Assembly (NCBI GenBank): GCA_030568195.1
Contig: JAJLTO010000014.1
Location: 372,001-436,000 of the forward strand
Direction: 5' to 3'
Length of the DNA: 64,000 bases
Source: Dipodascopsis uninucleata var. uninucleata
Taxonomy: Eukaryota > Ascomycota > Lipomycetes > Lipomycetales > Lipomycetaceae
The translations under genes and the position numbers were made by a program. Below are positions 35,661 to 45,740 of this stretch, one piece after another. Position 1 is the stretch's first letter. Each line of letters begins with the position of its first letter. The notes beneath the pieces were generated by a model. It saw nothing but the letters and a program-made list of their open reading frames with translations, did not search any database and was not told the DNA's origin.

Positions 35661-37979
35661 TATTCTGTAAGATATCTAGATGTCTATAGGCAGAGATGTC
35701 CATATGTCTTCAATCAATAAGTAAAATTAAGATGCAGAGCGAACAACGGCATTATATAAGATAGAGAATTGCCATCATGGAATTACGGCACTCTTGCCTC
35801 GGCCGATAATTATCCACTGCATTTTGAATTGTAAATATGTATAGAAATATTTAATATTAGAGAATATCCTTGCCTCAATACTGTATTAGACGAAGCCGTT
35901 AATACGGGGTACTGGTTTAGAGAGGAAATATTCCGGATTCGATACATAACAGTTGATCCGCTTAGCCGGATTACAACGCGTAGACGGCAAAATCACTCTG
36001 AATAGAATATCTGAGTTAACTGACCTTCCAAATACAGTTTTAAAAGTTCAGTGTTAGTGTTCTTGAGTGTAAACAAGAAGATCGACGGTATGTTGCAACA
36101 ATAAGCTATTAGAAATTGCCAGTATAATACGTGTGGCTCAAGGTATAATAACGTGTATCCCCTATTTCAGTTCGATTTATTACTAATTACAGCTATATCA
36201 TACTGAGCATGGCATATGGAAACTAGTGTGGTTTGCTTACAATGGGAAAAAAAAAAAAATTGGTTGGCTACACTATGGCTTTTTGTGCCGAATGCCGAAA
36301 CCTGGCCGTGTTATCCGAAAATATTGTAAACAAAGATAGTGTTCGCAAACACTAACTACTCGCTTAAGCATGCAGACTACAGCGTACGAGAATAATATAA
36401 GTACAATTACGACACTAACAAGCACATATCAGACACACCACTAAGCGTAAGAGTAAGAAGAGAGATATATATATACAAGAATATAAAAAATCAGTTCATA
36501 GAGGACACCATGGTAATAGTGCATTCTGTTCGAGATATTTCTCTGCTCGTCACATAGGACTCATGGGTTAAGGGTTCGGCGATCGGTAAGAAAAAAATAA
36601 AACTTAAATTGAGCGGCGAATACCATTGTTTAGCGATGTTCGCAGCTTTTGGTAGCTGAGTATAGTAGCGCATGAAAATTCGTTCTTAATTTTATTGGCA
36701 AGTTTGGTATTTCGTTTAAACACAGAGTTCGCGTTGCTTACTGGAGTGTATGCAGCATACTGCGAGAAATAATCTTTTTTGTGCAGGTGTAGAGCAGGAG
36801 AGTGGCCAACAGAACCATGAAGTGATCATTGCTGAATTCGAATTTGAACTGTTGAACTCATTTTCATTTTAAGTTTTGTCTCATTCTCAATGTGTTGCCA
36901 AAATAGTCAGACGTCTTTTCACCATATCAATAGTGACTGATTATCGTGCTCTTGTCAAGGAGCACCGAAAAGGTATGCAATTTCAGGACGAGTATCTCTT
37001 CACTGGCTCTAACAGAGTCTAGCTCGCAGCATATATTGCGATGGCCATTGGCGTGAATTAGGTAAATTAACGAAGATTTTTTCGTGGATTCTGTCTGAGC
37101 TGGATATGTTCCGTCCCTATCTGATAATTGGTCGTATTTCGACTTAATGTATTGTATTCTTAGAAAGCAGACGGATGTTATAGAATTTCCATGCGTTAAT
37201 ATACACCACTGTGGCTTTGTATTGCCATTCTACAAATGTGGACTCTCTTATTACACGAGATCTGACTGCAAGTTCGGCTACCATGGCCTTAGATCCGAAC
37301 AATGGGATTTATTTACAACCAATATGTAAGCTTAGTAATGTATGTCTCACCGATCAAAAGCTGAAATGCGAGTACTAGCTCTAAATATTACTGACTGTAT
37401 CGTATCCGGAGCTAGTCTCGTCATATTCATGATTTTGAATTTATGAATGGACGAATGGACGACTATTTAGATAACAAAACCTTCGGAGATTATGGATTTT
37501 ATGTATTGGTGCCATAGTAGAGACACTGATGGCGATTTCGTATGTTAGGGCTTCTCGGAATTAATGAGTATGGACAAACATCTGTCAGGATAACGCGGCC
37601 AAAAATCAGCGCAGCCCTTATGGCATATAAAGTTTTAACGCATCTTGTAGCACGCTTAAAATAGTTCGCCATCGGCTTGATTACTAATATATGATCAAGA
37701 ATTATGTACAAACAACTGAGAACACACTTTTTTTTTGTCATCAAACTACTTCTAGTTCCTGTACTTCTAGTTACAGTCACTTGCGTGACTGTTCAAAGCT
37801 ACGTCAATGATGTACTGTAACTAATTCTAACTTACCACGAGGCCAGTAACTACGTATAGCACATGCAGTAATATATTGTGAAAAGGAGTTCGCAACAGCC
37901 ATATCAGAATATTCGTCGGGTTTCTATGATATTCCGCTTGCGTTGAGATGTAATTAAAAAGTAATATAATTTTAAAGGC
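35661..37979. other. 2.3 kb gene-free stretch upstream of the ABC pump
   Basis: Promoter side of the ABC gene at the left end, with a CGGCCGATA element at 35800 (about 140 bp from the start codon). A run of 13 A occurs near 36248. The small frames here show no domains. The tRNA gene and its terminator follow. Confidence 0.55.
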
Positions 37980-37985
37980 AAAAAA
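37980..37985 (-). terminator. Pol III terminator (six T)
   Basis: On the minus strand a run of six T begins four bases after the discriminator base of tRNA-Ser(AGA), the normal RNA polymerase III stop signal. Confidence 0.85.
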
Positions 37986-37989
37986 GAAA

Positions 37990-38071
37990 CGACGCCAGCA
38001 GGACTCGAACCTGCGCTCCCAAAGGGAAAGAGATTTCTAATCTCTCGCCTTAACCGCTCGGCCATAGCGCC
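37990..38071 (-). tRNA. tRNA-Ser (anticodon AGA), no intron
   Basis: The minus-strand sequence folds as a class II tRNA. The acceptor GGCGCTA pairs with TGGCGTC (two G-U pairs), discriminator G. The D-arm region is TGGCCGAGCGGTTAAGGC (A box). The anticodon arm is AGAGA-TTAGAAA-TCTCT with anticodon AGA, decoding UCU/UCC. A long variable arm (CCC/GGG stem) is typical of serine tRNA. The T arm GCAGG-TTCGAGT-CCTGC is the B box. 82 nt including the discriminator; CCA is not encoded, as usual in eukaryotes. Confidence 0.97.
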
Positions 38072-39215
38072 TATTGTTGTGACTTAAGCCGCGGCTAGTA
38101 CAGTTGGCTGGATTACATCCTACGCTAGCCACTAACGGATTTCACTATAGGTCGACTAGTAACATACTGTCCTTCACTATATACACTGATCAGTCGTAGC
38201 AACAAGCTCAGAGCTCAGCTTATATGTAAAGAAGATATTCACATCAATATTACCTTAGGTTCCCTCACAATGAACATATATACTAAGTGCTGTAAGTACT
38301 TTTATGCGAAAATACGGTAGACAATGAATATCTGTTCCCAGTAGTGCAGTTCGCAGTCAACAACACGGGACTCTGGTTTATAGAGTAATGAAGTAACCTC
38401 ATCGGAATTATGCTATTATATGGCAAACTGATAATACTTTCATGACCAAATGACATATTTTGGCTATCATCACTGTCTGGATCGTGGTAGTCAGACCAGA
38501 TAATGTAGATTATGTTCGATCTGATGTAACTGCTGTTACATATTACGCTACTTCTGGGAAGAAATAATCTCTCTACGCTAACGCCATTTTAGCCATATGC
38601 GTACGCCTTACAGTTTAACGTCTTTCTTGAAGAATCAAAATAATGGAAGTGCACCTGCAGCCTTACTGAAGCACAACTATGCTTAGCTCGCTGAGATTTC
38701 TCTTTACAATCGCAAGCGTTCAAGATAACAGAATGTTGAAAACTAGACGAAGACTCACAATGATGTCACTGACATAGATGTGTTTCTTCAACTACTTTGG
38801 TCGTATACTTTTGTTATGCGATATCTTAAATATATGTATTCTCAACCATGGAGCATATGAATTGTCGATACTTGGTTTGGAATTCTTGCGTTATGCGATA
38901 AAGGAGTTCTCATTAATCGAAGCACCAGATCACTTAAATATGCTACTTGACTGATAAGACAAGATAATTATATACGAATTCCATAGTTCTGCAAATTTTC
39001 GCAGGACAAGCTGGTATCAAATTGGCTTACTAGATAAGTCCAGTTCCTGTTCCTACTGCAGCTTTAATGTTGATCGAGAAGTCAGACCATGGAAAAGGGT
39101 AATATATTTTAACTCTGTGGGGAGTGACTTCTCAAGTAGCTCTGCTCATACTTCCACTAATCCATGTACTGAAAACCACGGAAGCGCATATACATCTTAT
39201 GTTCTTTCATTGATC
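38072..39215. other. Intergenic region upstream of FZF1
   Basis: No gene is seen. One CTATCA (38464-38469), matching the core of the Fzf1-binding element, lies about 750 bp before the FZF1 start. A single copy in 1.1 kb could be chance. The frame of FZF1 is open back to about 38958 but has no ATG there. Confidence 0.5.
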
Positions 39216-39857
39216 ATGCTCGAAGGCGCCACAAATACCGAATTATGTCGCAAAAAAGAGCCAATGCGATCGAAAAAGTATATATGCACCTTAGATGGAT
39301 GCGATAAAAGGTACACTAGACCGAGCCTTCTAGAGCAACACATCAGAAGCCATACTGATGAGCGTCCTTTTAAATGTGATATTCCAAACTGTTCAAAGGC
39401 CTTCAGACGGGTTTCCCACTTACGCGTGCATCTTCTAAGTCACTCATCACTAAAGCCACACGTCTGTGAGATTTGTAGGAAGAGTTTCAGTACGAATCAG
39501 CAGATTACGCGTCATATGAATACGCATTTTCCTAGCATACCGTGCACTTACGAAGAATGCGATGAGAAATTTTTCAGACACAGTCAGTTAAGGGATCATG
39601 TACTCGAGCGTCATATTCAGAACGAAATTATGACAGCTAGTAGTGAGGGCGAGCAAATTTCGCCAGACGTTTTCTACGGCTTCCGCGAAGGAGTAGACTA
39701 TACTGATTTAGCGGGACCAAATGGTCTGGAAGAAAAGTGGCTATGCCAGGAGACAAACTGTCAAACTCACGCTGGGTGGGATTCTCTTGGTATTTTGATG
39801 AACCACTACGATTATCGTCATCAATTTGTGCCTGAATCATTGTTTGATCTTCTATAG
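39216..39857 (+). CDS. FZF1: Fzf1-like C2H2 zinc-finger transcription factor (sulfite/nitrosative stress regulator)
   Basis: 213 residues from the ATG at 39216; a second ATG at 39264 would also precede finger 1. Five C2H2 fingers: 22-46, 52-76, 82-104, 108-133 and, after a 40-residue acidic linker, 176-202. Text such as [15 protein letters not shown] and [20 protein letters not shown], and the C-terminal [14 protein letters not shown], match S. cerevisiae Fzf1 (five fingers; NRPSLLQQH, DHYDHTHAFIPETL). Known biology: Fzf1 activates SSU1, YNR064C, YHB1 and DDI2/3. Here the SSU1-like and YNR064C-like genes are the next two genes, with Fzf1-type sites between them. Finger 4 follows finger 3 directly, as in TFIIIA, to which fingers 1-4 are also similar. 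A derived TFIIIA paralog is the alternative, less likely given finger 5 and context. Confidence 0.85.
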   Translation: MLEGATNTELCRKKEPMRSKKYICTLDGCDKRYTRPSLLEQHIRSHTDERPFKCDIPNCSKAFRRVSHLRVHLLSHSSLKPHVCEICRKSFSTNQQITRHMNTHFPSIPCTYEECDEKFFRHSQLRDHVLERHIQNEIMTASSEGEQISPDVFYGFREGVDYTDLAGPNGLEEKWLCQETNCQTHAGWDSLGILMNHYDYRHQFVPESLFDLL

Positions 39858-39980
39858 AAATGTGCGTCTGGAATCTTTACTTTGGAAAACAACATAATTT
39901 CGATTCGATCGATAGATAATTAGTATTTCCTCCAATTACAGTATAATAATATTGAAGGTGTTCGAATTAAAAATATTCCA

Positions 39981-40853
39981 TTAAATTCGACTAGAAAGAA
40001 ATTCGATAATGTCTTGGGCAATCTTGACGACATACTCTTCAAGGGCAAAGTGTCCGGTGTTGTAGTACTTCACAACAATATCCTTAACATCACGTTTATA
40101 GGCTTCTGCGCCAGCTACTGTAAATGTGAAATCATTTTTACCCCAAGTCAGGAGAACTGGTACGTTAGACATACGGAAATATTCATGAAACTTGTCATAG
40201 ATAGCGACATTGTTTTGATAATCATAAAACAGAGATAGCTGTTTTTCGATTTGGCCAGGTCTCGCCAAAAGTGCCTCATCAAGTAAATAGACAGTTGGCT
40301 CGACGGCATTTGGATTTGTAGTACCGTCTAGATACATTTTTCGAATAGAGAGATAATCATGAAGATAGTCTGTAAGAATTTCAACGTATTTTGCGTTACT
40401 TTCGCCTGCATTCCAATACTCCTTAACTGGAGTCCAGAAACGATCATCAAGTCCCTCTTTGTATGCATTTCCATTCTGAGTTATAATAGCTTTGACCTTG
40501 GTTGGGTTATTCAGAGCAAGACGGTATCCGACTGGAGCACCATAATCGAAAACGTACATTGCAAATTTTTGTAGGTCGATCTTATTAATAAAATATTCGA
40601 CCGATTTATACAGATTGTCAAACTTGTAGTCGTAACCTTCTTCCACTTCCGTAAATCCAAATCCTGGAAGATCAGGCGCGATAACATAGTAATGTGGAGC
40701 TAAGAGAGTAATTAAATATCTGAACATATGTGAAGAAGACGGAAAACCATGAAGCAAGAGTATCGCAGGATTGCTGCGGTTTCCAGCTTCGCGATACCAC
40801 ATCTGTACTCCATCCTCGAGTTTTACTTGATTAAAATTTGGAATGACGCTCAT
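39981..40853 (-). CDS. Alpha/beta hydrolase, epoxide hydrolase-like (YNR064C-like)
   Basis: A 290-residue intronless protein, the length I recall for S. cerevisiae Ynr064c. The oxyanion-hole motif HGFPSSSHMFR starts at 35. The nucleophile is Asp103 in YVFDYGAPVG, as in epoxide hydrolases and haloalkane dehalogenases; serine esterases differ here. The acid is probably Asp241 (WGKNDF) and the base His268 (TGHFALEEY). The likely reaction is hydrolysis of an epoxide or other electrophile through an alkyl-enzyme ester; the substrate is unknown. The gene is convergent with FZF1 (123 bp between stops) and divergent from SSU1. CTATCA elements lie 148-478 bp upstream of its ATG, consistent with Fzf1 control as in S. 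cerevisiae. Confidence 0.88.
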   Translation of the reverse strand: MSVIPNFNQVKLEDGVQMWYREAGNRSNPAILLLHGFPSSSHMFRYLITLLAPHYYVIAPDLPGFGFTEVEEGYDYKFDNLYKSVEYFINKIDLQKFAMYVFDYGAPVGYRLALNNPTKVKAIITQNGNAYKEGLDDRFWTPVKEYWNAGESNAKYVEILTDYLHDYLSIRKMYLDGTTNPNAVEPTVYLLDEALLARPGQIEKQLSLFYDYQNNVAIYDKFHEYFRMSNVPVLLTWGKNDFTFTVAGAEAYKRDVKDIVVKYYNTGHFALEEYVVKIAQDIIEFLSSRI

Positions 40854-41000
40854 TGGTACTCAATTGATCTCTTACTTATATATAGCACACAGCCTGTTTC
40901 ATATAGAAACACTGATATCCGATAGTAGAGCTTGAGTTTATTTATAGATATCTAATAGATGGTAGACTACTAGCATTTATGATATTTACCTACGTGTATC

Positions 41001-41330
41001 CTATCAATGGAATACTATCACTGAAATTTTGTCCCAGAAATAGTACATATATTCCGCTGATCTACTATTATTAAGATGCCGATACACATGTGCTGCATAA
41101 TTCCCAAACAGGCAGTTTTATAGTCATGCAGTCTGAATTATGGAACATGATCTAGTCATAAAACCTCGAATGTAACCTATCACCATAAATTTGCATTGTG
41201 TTATTTCACCCAAGAAATGTATCCTATCACGAAAAATAAGTTGAAAATGGTAATCTATCACCAAAAGCCTGAACTTAGAGAATGGCGCCGCACGTATATA
41301 AATTTCACTCTCCACTTCCATTAATGATAG
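41001..41330. promoter_or_regulatory. Cluster of six CTATCA (Fzf1-type) elements in a divergent promoter
   Basis: CTATCA occurs at 41001, 41015, 41177, 41224 and 41255 on the plus strand and at 41325-41330 on the minus strand. Four of them extend to a CTATCAC core, and three share an A-rich tail (CTATCACCATAAAT, CTATCACGAAAAAT, CTATCACCAAAAG). The core of the S. cerevisiae Fzf1 element is CTATCA followed by a pyrimidine. Six copies in 330 bp is far above the one per 2 kb or so expected by chance on both strands. The cluster is close to the hydrolase start and about 0.9-1.25 kb from SSU1. No further copies were found between 41331 and 42251. Confidence 0.7.
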
Positions 41331-42251
41331 TAACCCAAATATTCTAGCAAACTACCAGATATTCTGTAAATGCTCACATTATATTCCATTAGGAATATTT
41401 CCTCGAATCGCGCAACACAGAAAAATAGCGCTAGCTTCTAAATAGGTGTCGGAAATGATCTAGATCGCATATATTAACCTTTGAGAGAGAATTTCTCGCC
41501 ATACTAGAGTAATATAATATTTAGAAAAATTAATAGCAGTCACTGCTGTACTGGACAGTATGGATTCAATTGTAGACATTCTGTAGCCACCAGTGATCTG
41601 TTGTAGATAAGTTACGGAGCACCAGCACAGAGATCGACCACGTCATGTCTCAACGAATATAATGTCAATCGTACCTAAATAACTACTGTAGTTGTACAAA
41701 GTTATATCAGATACTCTAGCTTCGGAAATGCCTTGAAGAATACATCAGTTTAATCAGTGACGACGTATTCAAGGTGAAGCCGTTGAGTAGGAGTTCAGAG
41801 TAGGTCAGTAAACACCGTCCAAAGCAAGTGAATCAGGCAAAGTTTATTCTAACTGACTAATAATAAGGAATTACAATAATAACTTTTGGAAGTAGGTTAC
41901 ATTCTATATAAAAGTCGTCTTTACTGAAGACATACGTTGGCCCGTACTATCTCATACAGGAGCATTTTAACGCTATTTCATACTTAGCAAATATACCTTA
42001 TACCGTTGCATCATAGATATAATAGATGAGCATTTATTAGAAGAGAATTGCTAATTCCAGCCATAACTCTTGAGATATTAGTTTGTTTCAACCAAATTAG
42101 TTTCTCGTGGCTTAGATCGACTTCTAATTATTTATATGACCATTCAGCCATACGTGCCACGATTAAATAAGAGTTAGAACTCTAGCACATATCCTTAGCT
42201 ATTGAATTCACATATTTGTATACTAGAATATATTGTTAGTAATCTAGTACA
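41331..42251. other. SSU1 5' flank
   Basis: No gene is seen. A TATATAAAAG box at 41905-41914 lies about 340 bp before the SSU1 start, rather far for a core promoter TATA but possible with a long leader. Confidence 0.45.
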
Positions 42252-43550
42252 ATGGCAATCAACCTGCTGACTGGCATCCAGATGTGGGATCTAATAGCAA
42301 ACTTTAGTCCAGTGTAAGATAAAGAGTCATATTGACATATGCTAAAGTCGCGCAGGAATTACTAACTTAATGGAGATGGTTTGGAAGCTCAATGGGAATG
42401 GGTGTTTCAGCTCTAATTCTCATTGAGTACCCTTTTGAAGCGCGTTGGTTGAAGTGTATCGGCATAGTTTACTGGAGCGTGGCTGCATTATTGATGATAT
42501 TCCTCAGTGTATTATTTATTTTGCGTCATATTATCTATAAAGACACCTTGATAAAGATATGGAAAAACCCACTTCAGGCTCCTTTATGTGGCTATATACC
42601 TATGGCCCTGGGATCTATAATAGTTTGCATCACCTCGATTTTTGGAGAGAGAGCTATTTGGATTAGCTATGTTCTTTGGTGGGTAGATGTAATATTATCG
42701 GTGTATTGCACTTGGATTATACTATTTGTCGAATTCGCTTTTCACGATAGAACTGAGCCGAACCAACTGAATGCTGTGATTCTCTTGCCGATTGTTGCTA
42801 TGGTTGTCAATTCTACTACTGGGGCAGCTATTGTGAAAGACCTTCCTCTGAACTGGCAGCCACATGTTATGGTCATATCATTATTGGAATGGGGAAATGG
42901 TGAGCTACTTGCATTTGCTACAACCTGTATCTACCTTTGGCGATTATACACAAGCAACTTACCAACCAGCCATGCAATGATTACTTGTTTCATTCCAATC
43001 GGCCCGCTAGGACAAGGGGCCTATGGCATTATCCTAAATGGACAGAACATACAAAACTATTTTGCTAGGGTTTACAGCACCGACGCAAGCGAATACGAAA
43101 GCTACTCATACCTATGCATTGGCATCGCACTAGTACTGGTTGGCTTTGCTTCCTTTTGGATATTTTGTGCAGTCTCAGGCTGTATATTCTTTCCTCCACG
43201 AAAATTTGGTATTGGATGGTGGGCACTGACTTTTCCTTTGGTATGTGATGGATTCATCATAAACAGCAGCGCCTATTTTTTATTCACAATTGACTAACGT
43301 CTCATAGGGAACATACGGATTGGCTACTACTGAACTAGGACGTTTGCTCAATACAGAGAGTTTCAAAGTTGTCGGTGCCATCGTGGGAACTACGGTGACA
43401 TTAATCGCGTTGATTCTATTCTTTACCACATTGTATTATACGTTCCTTACAGACAATATAGTAGAAGCTCTAAAAAATGAAGCGACAATTGTATTGAAAC
43501 AGTCGGGTGAGAAATGCGCGACATCTGAAGCAGCGGCTCTAGATGTTTAA
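42252..43550 (+). CDS. SSU1: Ssu1-type sulfite efflux pump (TDT family), three exons
   Basis: Exons are 42252-42313, 42376-43240 and 43308-43550; introns are 62 and 67 nt, both with a CTAAC branch site nine bases from the acceptor. The product is 389 residues. Exon 1 supplies MAINLLTGIQMWDLIANFSP, and the first junction makes VWFGSSMGMGVSALIL, the conserved TM1 of the tellurite/dicarboxylate transporter fold. The second junction makes TFPLGTYGLATTELGRLL, the late SLAC1/Ssu1 signature. About ten membrane helices. Ssu1 exports sulfite at the plasma membrane and gives sulfite tolerance. The neighbouring FZF1 is the family's known activator. The protein is shorter than S. cerevisiae Ssu1 (458) mainly in the tails. 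Confidence 0.93.
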
Positions 43551-44344
43551 TTATATGTCAGTCTGCGAAAGATAGTTTCATGATTTAATGGTAGTGTGGC
43601 TATTAGAGCTTAATTACCCCTGAATAAGGGTCCTCCTCTTCGGTTAAGGTAACTGATTCGCAGTATAGATGCAGTTCAAAATATGTCTAATATTGTCAAA
43701 AACGATTTTAAGACAGCGGCAATACAGTGATATATAGAATTTAATCCAGACCAATTGATGTGATACAATATATTTAAAGAGAATTTTTTGATTGAGCGAT
43801 TTAAGATAATTCTATATTGTAAAAAGAATCAGCTTTAGCCTGTGAATTCTTCACGAGGAGCTGTAAACTCTTAGAACTTTTCTTTTCATCCCACAATTTT
43901 ATTGCCAGAACAAAAAGATCGGTTAGTCCAAATAGATAGCTTTGCTTTGATTTAAGCTATATACTGTGCAAAAACACAAAATAGAAGCGTTTACAGCTTG
44001 TTAAGTGAATCATCGCACATACGGAGCAGAGTGCTGAGATTAATATGTGCTTATTGAAATCTGCTCAAATAATAATACTTACACTTATAACTGTCAGCTA
44101 ATTTCCAGAGAATTATGATTCTCTCCCTTCATAAAGTTGAAATAGTAACATTTGTTAGACAATGTATGTAAATCTTTAAATAATAACAACTCCGTATACC
44201 AAAATTAAAGGTAGAGCCATGATTGACGAGCGAATGTCATTAAGGTGAAGATACTTTAAAAGAACTAAGTAGAAGCTTGGTATAATAGCATCAAATAGAA
44301 GAAACTAAAATTTTTTAATTTGTTTTATATATGGATCTTTTTAA
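43551..44344. other. Intergenic stretch after SSU1
   Basis: AT-rich 3' flank of SSU1, no frame or RNA gene recognised before the permease relic. Confidence 0.6.
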
Positions 44345-45740
44345 TTATCTATATTCTCGGCCATGTTTGCAATGTCGGGACTCTCATCATCAAAATATTT
44401 TGCTTTCTTTTCTAGCAGAATATATCTAGTCCCAACAATAAATAGATAGACCACAAAAGACTTTGATTAGCCAGAAGCAGGAATAGAACATGTAATATTT
44501 TCAGCAGATGACCTCAAACGCAATTGAATTAACATATTGGTTGAAAAATAGAGTAGCCGTTTGGCAAATATTAAGCGGAGTGAGACCTTTGGCGTGGAGG
44601 CCGTATGGAGGATTTGTGTATATATGATGAGAGTAGATCTATTCCCACATTAGTGAAATTCACGACGTATATGCTATAAACTTACTTAATTTGTATAATA
44701 GAAGCCATATACAAAAATCATTACTACGGCGGGAATACCAATGCCACTCGTTTTTGCAATTTCGTAGCGTGTGGAAAAGATAGTCCACAATGTGAAAGAT
44801 GTCAGCATACCCACAGCGGCAGCCATATATAGTCGCCCACCACCAGACCTGTCAGCACAAAAACAGAAGTATGTGTTGATGATTAGTTAAAATTGGTAAG
44901 GCATACATTAATGATCAACTGAGTGTTTGAACTTTTAGTGCAAATACTATTACGAACCTGTACCAAATAGTATGAAAGCAAACCATTCCGGACCATTGAT
45001 TAAAGACACCAACCAGGCGTCTTCTGTTTTCCTCTAGTTCTGGAAAAATCTAACAATTTTTTCGAGTGGTTTGTGTCTTGGTCCAGCGTGATGGTCACAA
45101 GGTCCATTAAAGTCAATGCAAATAAACTCGAAAGATTCGTCGCCATTCGCATGAAATTTCACCAGTATATTACGAGCATCCTCGGTCTTGTTCTCGCTTA
45201 TTAAGTACCGTTGGCTTTCTGGTGTACTCCTAACAAAGAAAGAAACCTTACAGTAAAAATTACATGGACAGAGAAGGCGTTCTCCATAATCAGCTGTTCT
45301 GTAATGTTAAAGTTAGTAATGTTACAAAATTCGCGTAGTTTGATAGCATAGAATACCAGAATCTTCAGAATCCCGTTGGTAGTCAAAGCAGCAACCAGTA
45401 TCGTCATTTTACGGCAGAGAGTATTACAGCAATTACTCAACCTTAATATGAGCAATCTCACAATTAGCAAAGACGAAGTCGTAACAACAGGCTGATTACC
45501 GAATCCCAGTAAAAATTTAGCGGCTTGAAGATGCCAAAGTTCCTAGCGCCTGCTTGAGGGCCAATACCGAGCAACATTAAGTTGATCCAAAAATTGGACA
45601 CTGCATTCGATCATATTTATCATAAAACATGGAAGGAACGTGAGCTCAATCAAAGAACCAATACTCATGCTACAATTGAAGAGACCGAACATGGATCCAT
45701 GGGGATTGTTAAAATATAGGTACAAGGTTAGGTTCATTTG
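44345..45740 (-). pseudogene. Broken lactose-permease-like sugar transporter (MFS sugar porter)
   Basis: Minus-strand fragments in order match fungal Lac12-type sugar porters: GLFNCSMSIGSLIELTF (TM4 region), SENKTEDARNILVKFHANGDESF (the central loop that follows the ESPRWL motif), RSGGGRLYMAAAVGMLTSFT with STRYEIAKTSGIGIPAVV (TM8-9), and FNQYVNSIAFEVI then KYYMFYSCFW (TM11-12). Stops and frame changes lie between them, and one of the usual Arg/Gly motif positions has changed (DRSGGGRL for DRFGRRPL). I infer an old loss of function. The N-terminal part may extend to about 46660 but is too worn to place. Confidence 0.75.

Noticed and set aside
39117-39215. Longer N-terminus for the Fzf1-like protein
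   Set aside because: The frame is open upstream to about 38958 but contains no ATG; the only extension starts with GTG. A splice from the ATG at 39090 did not give a matching phase.
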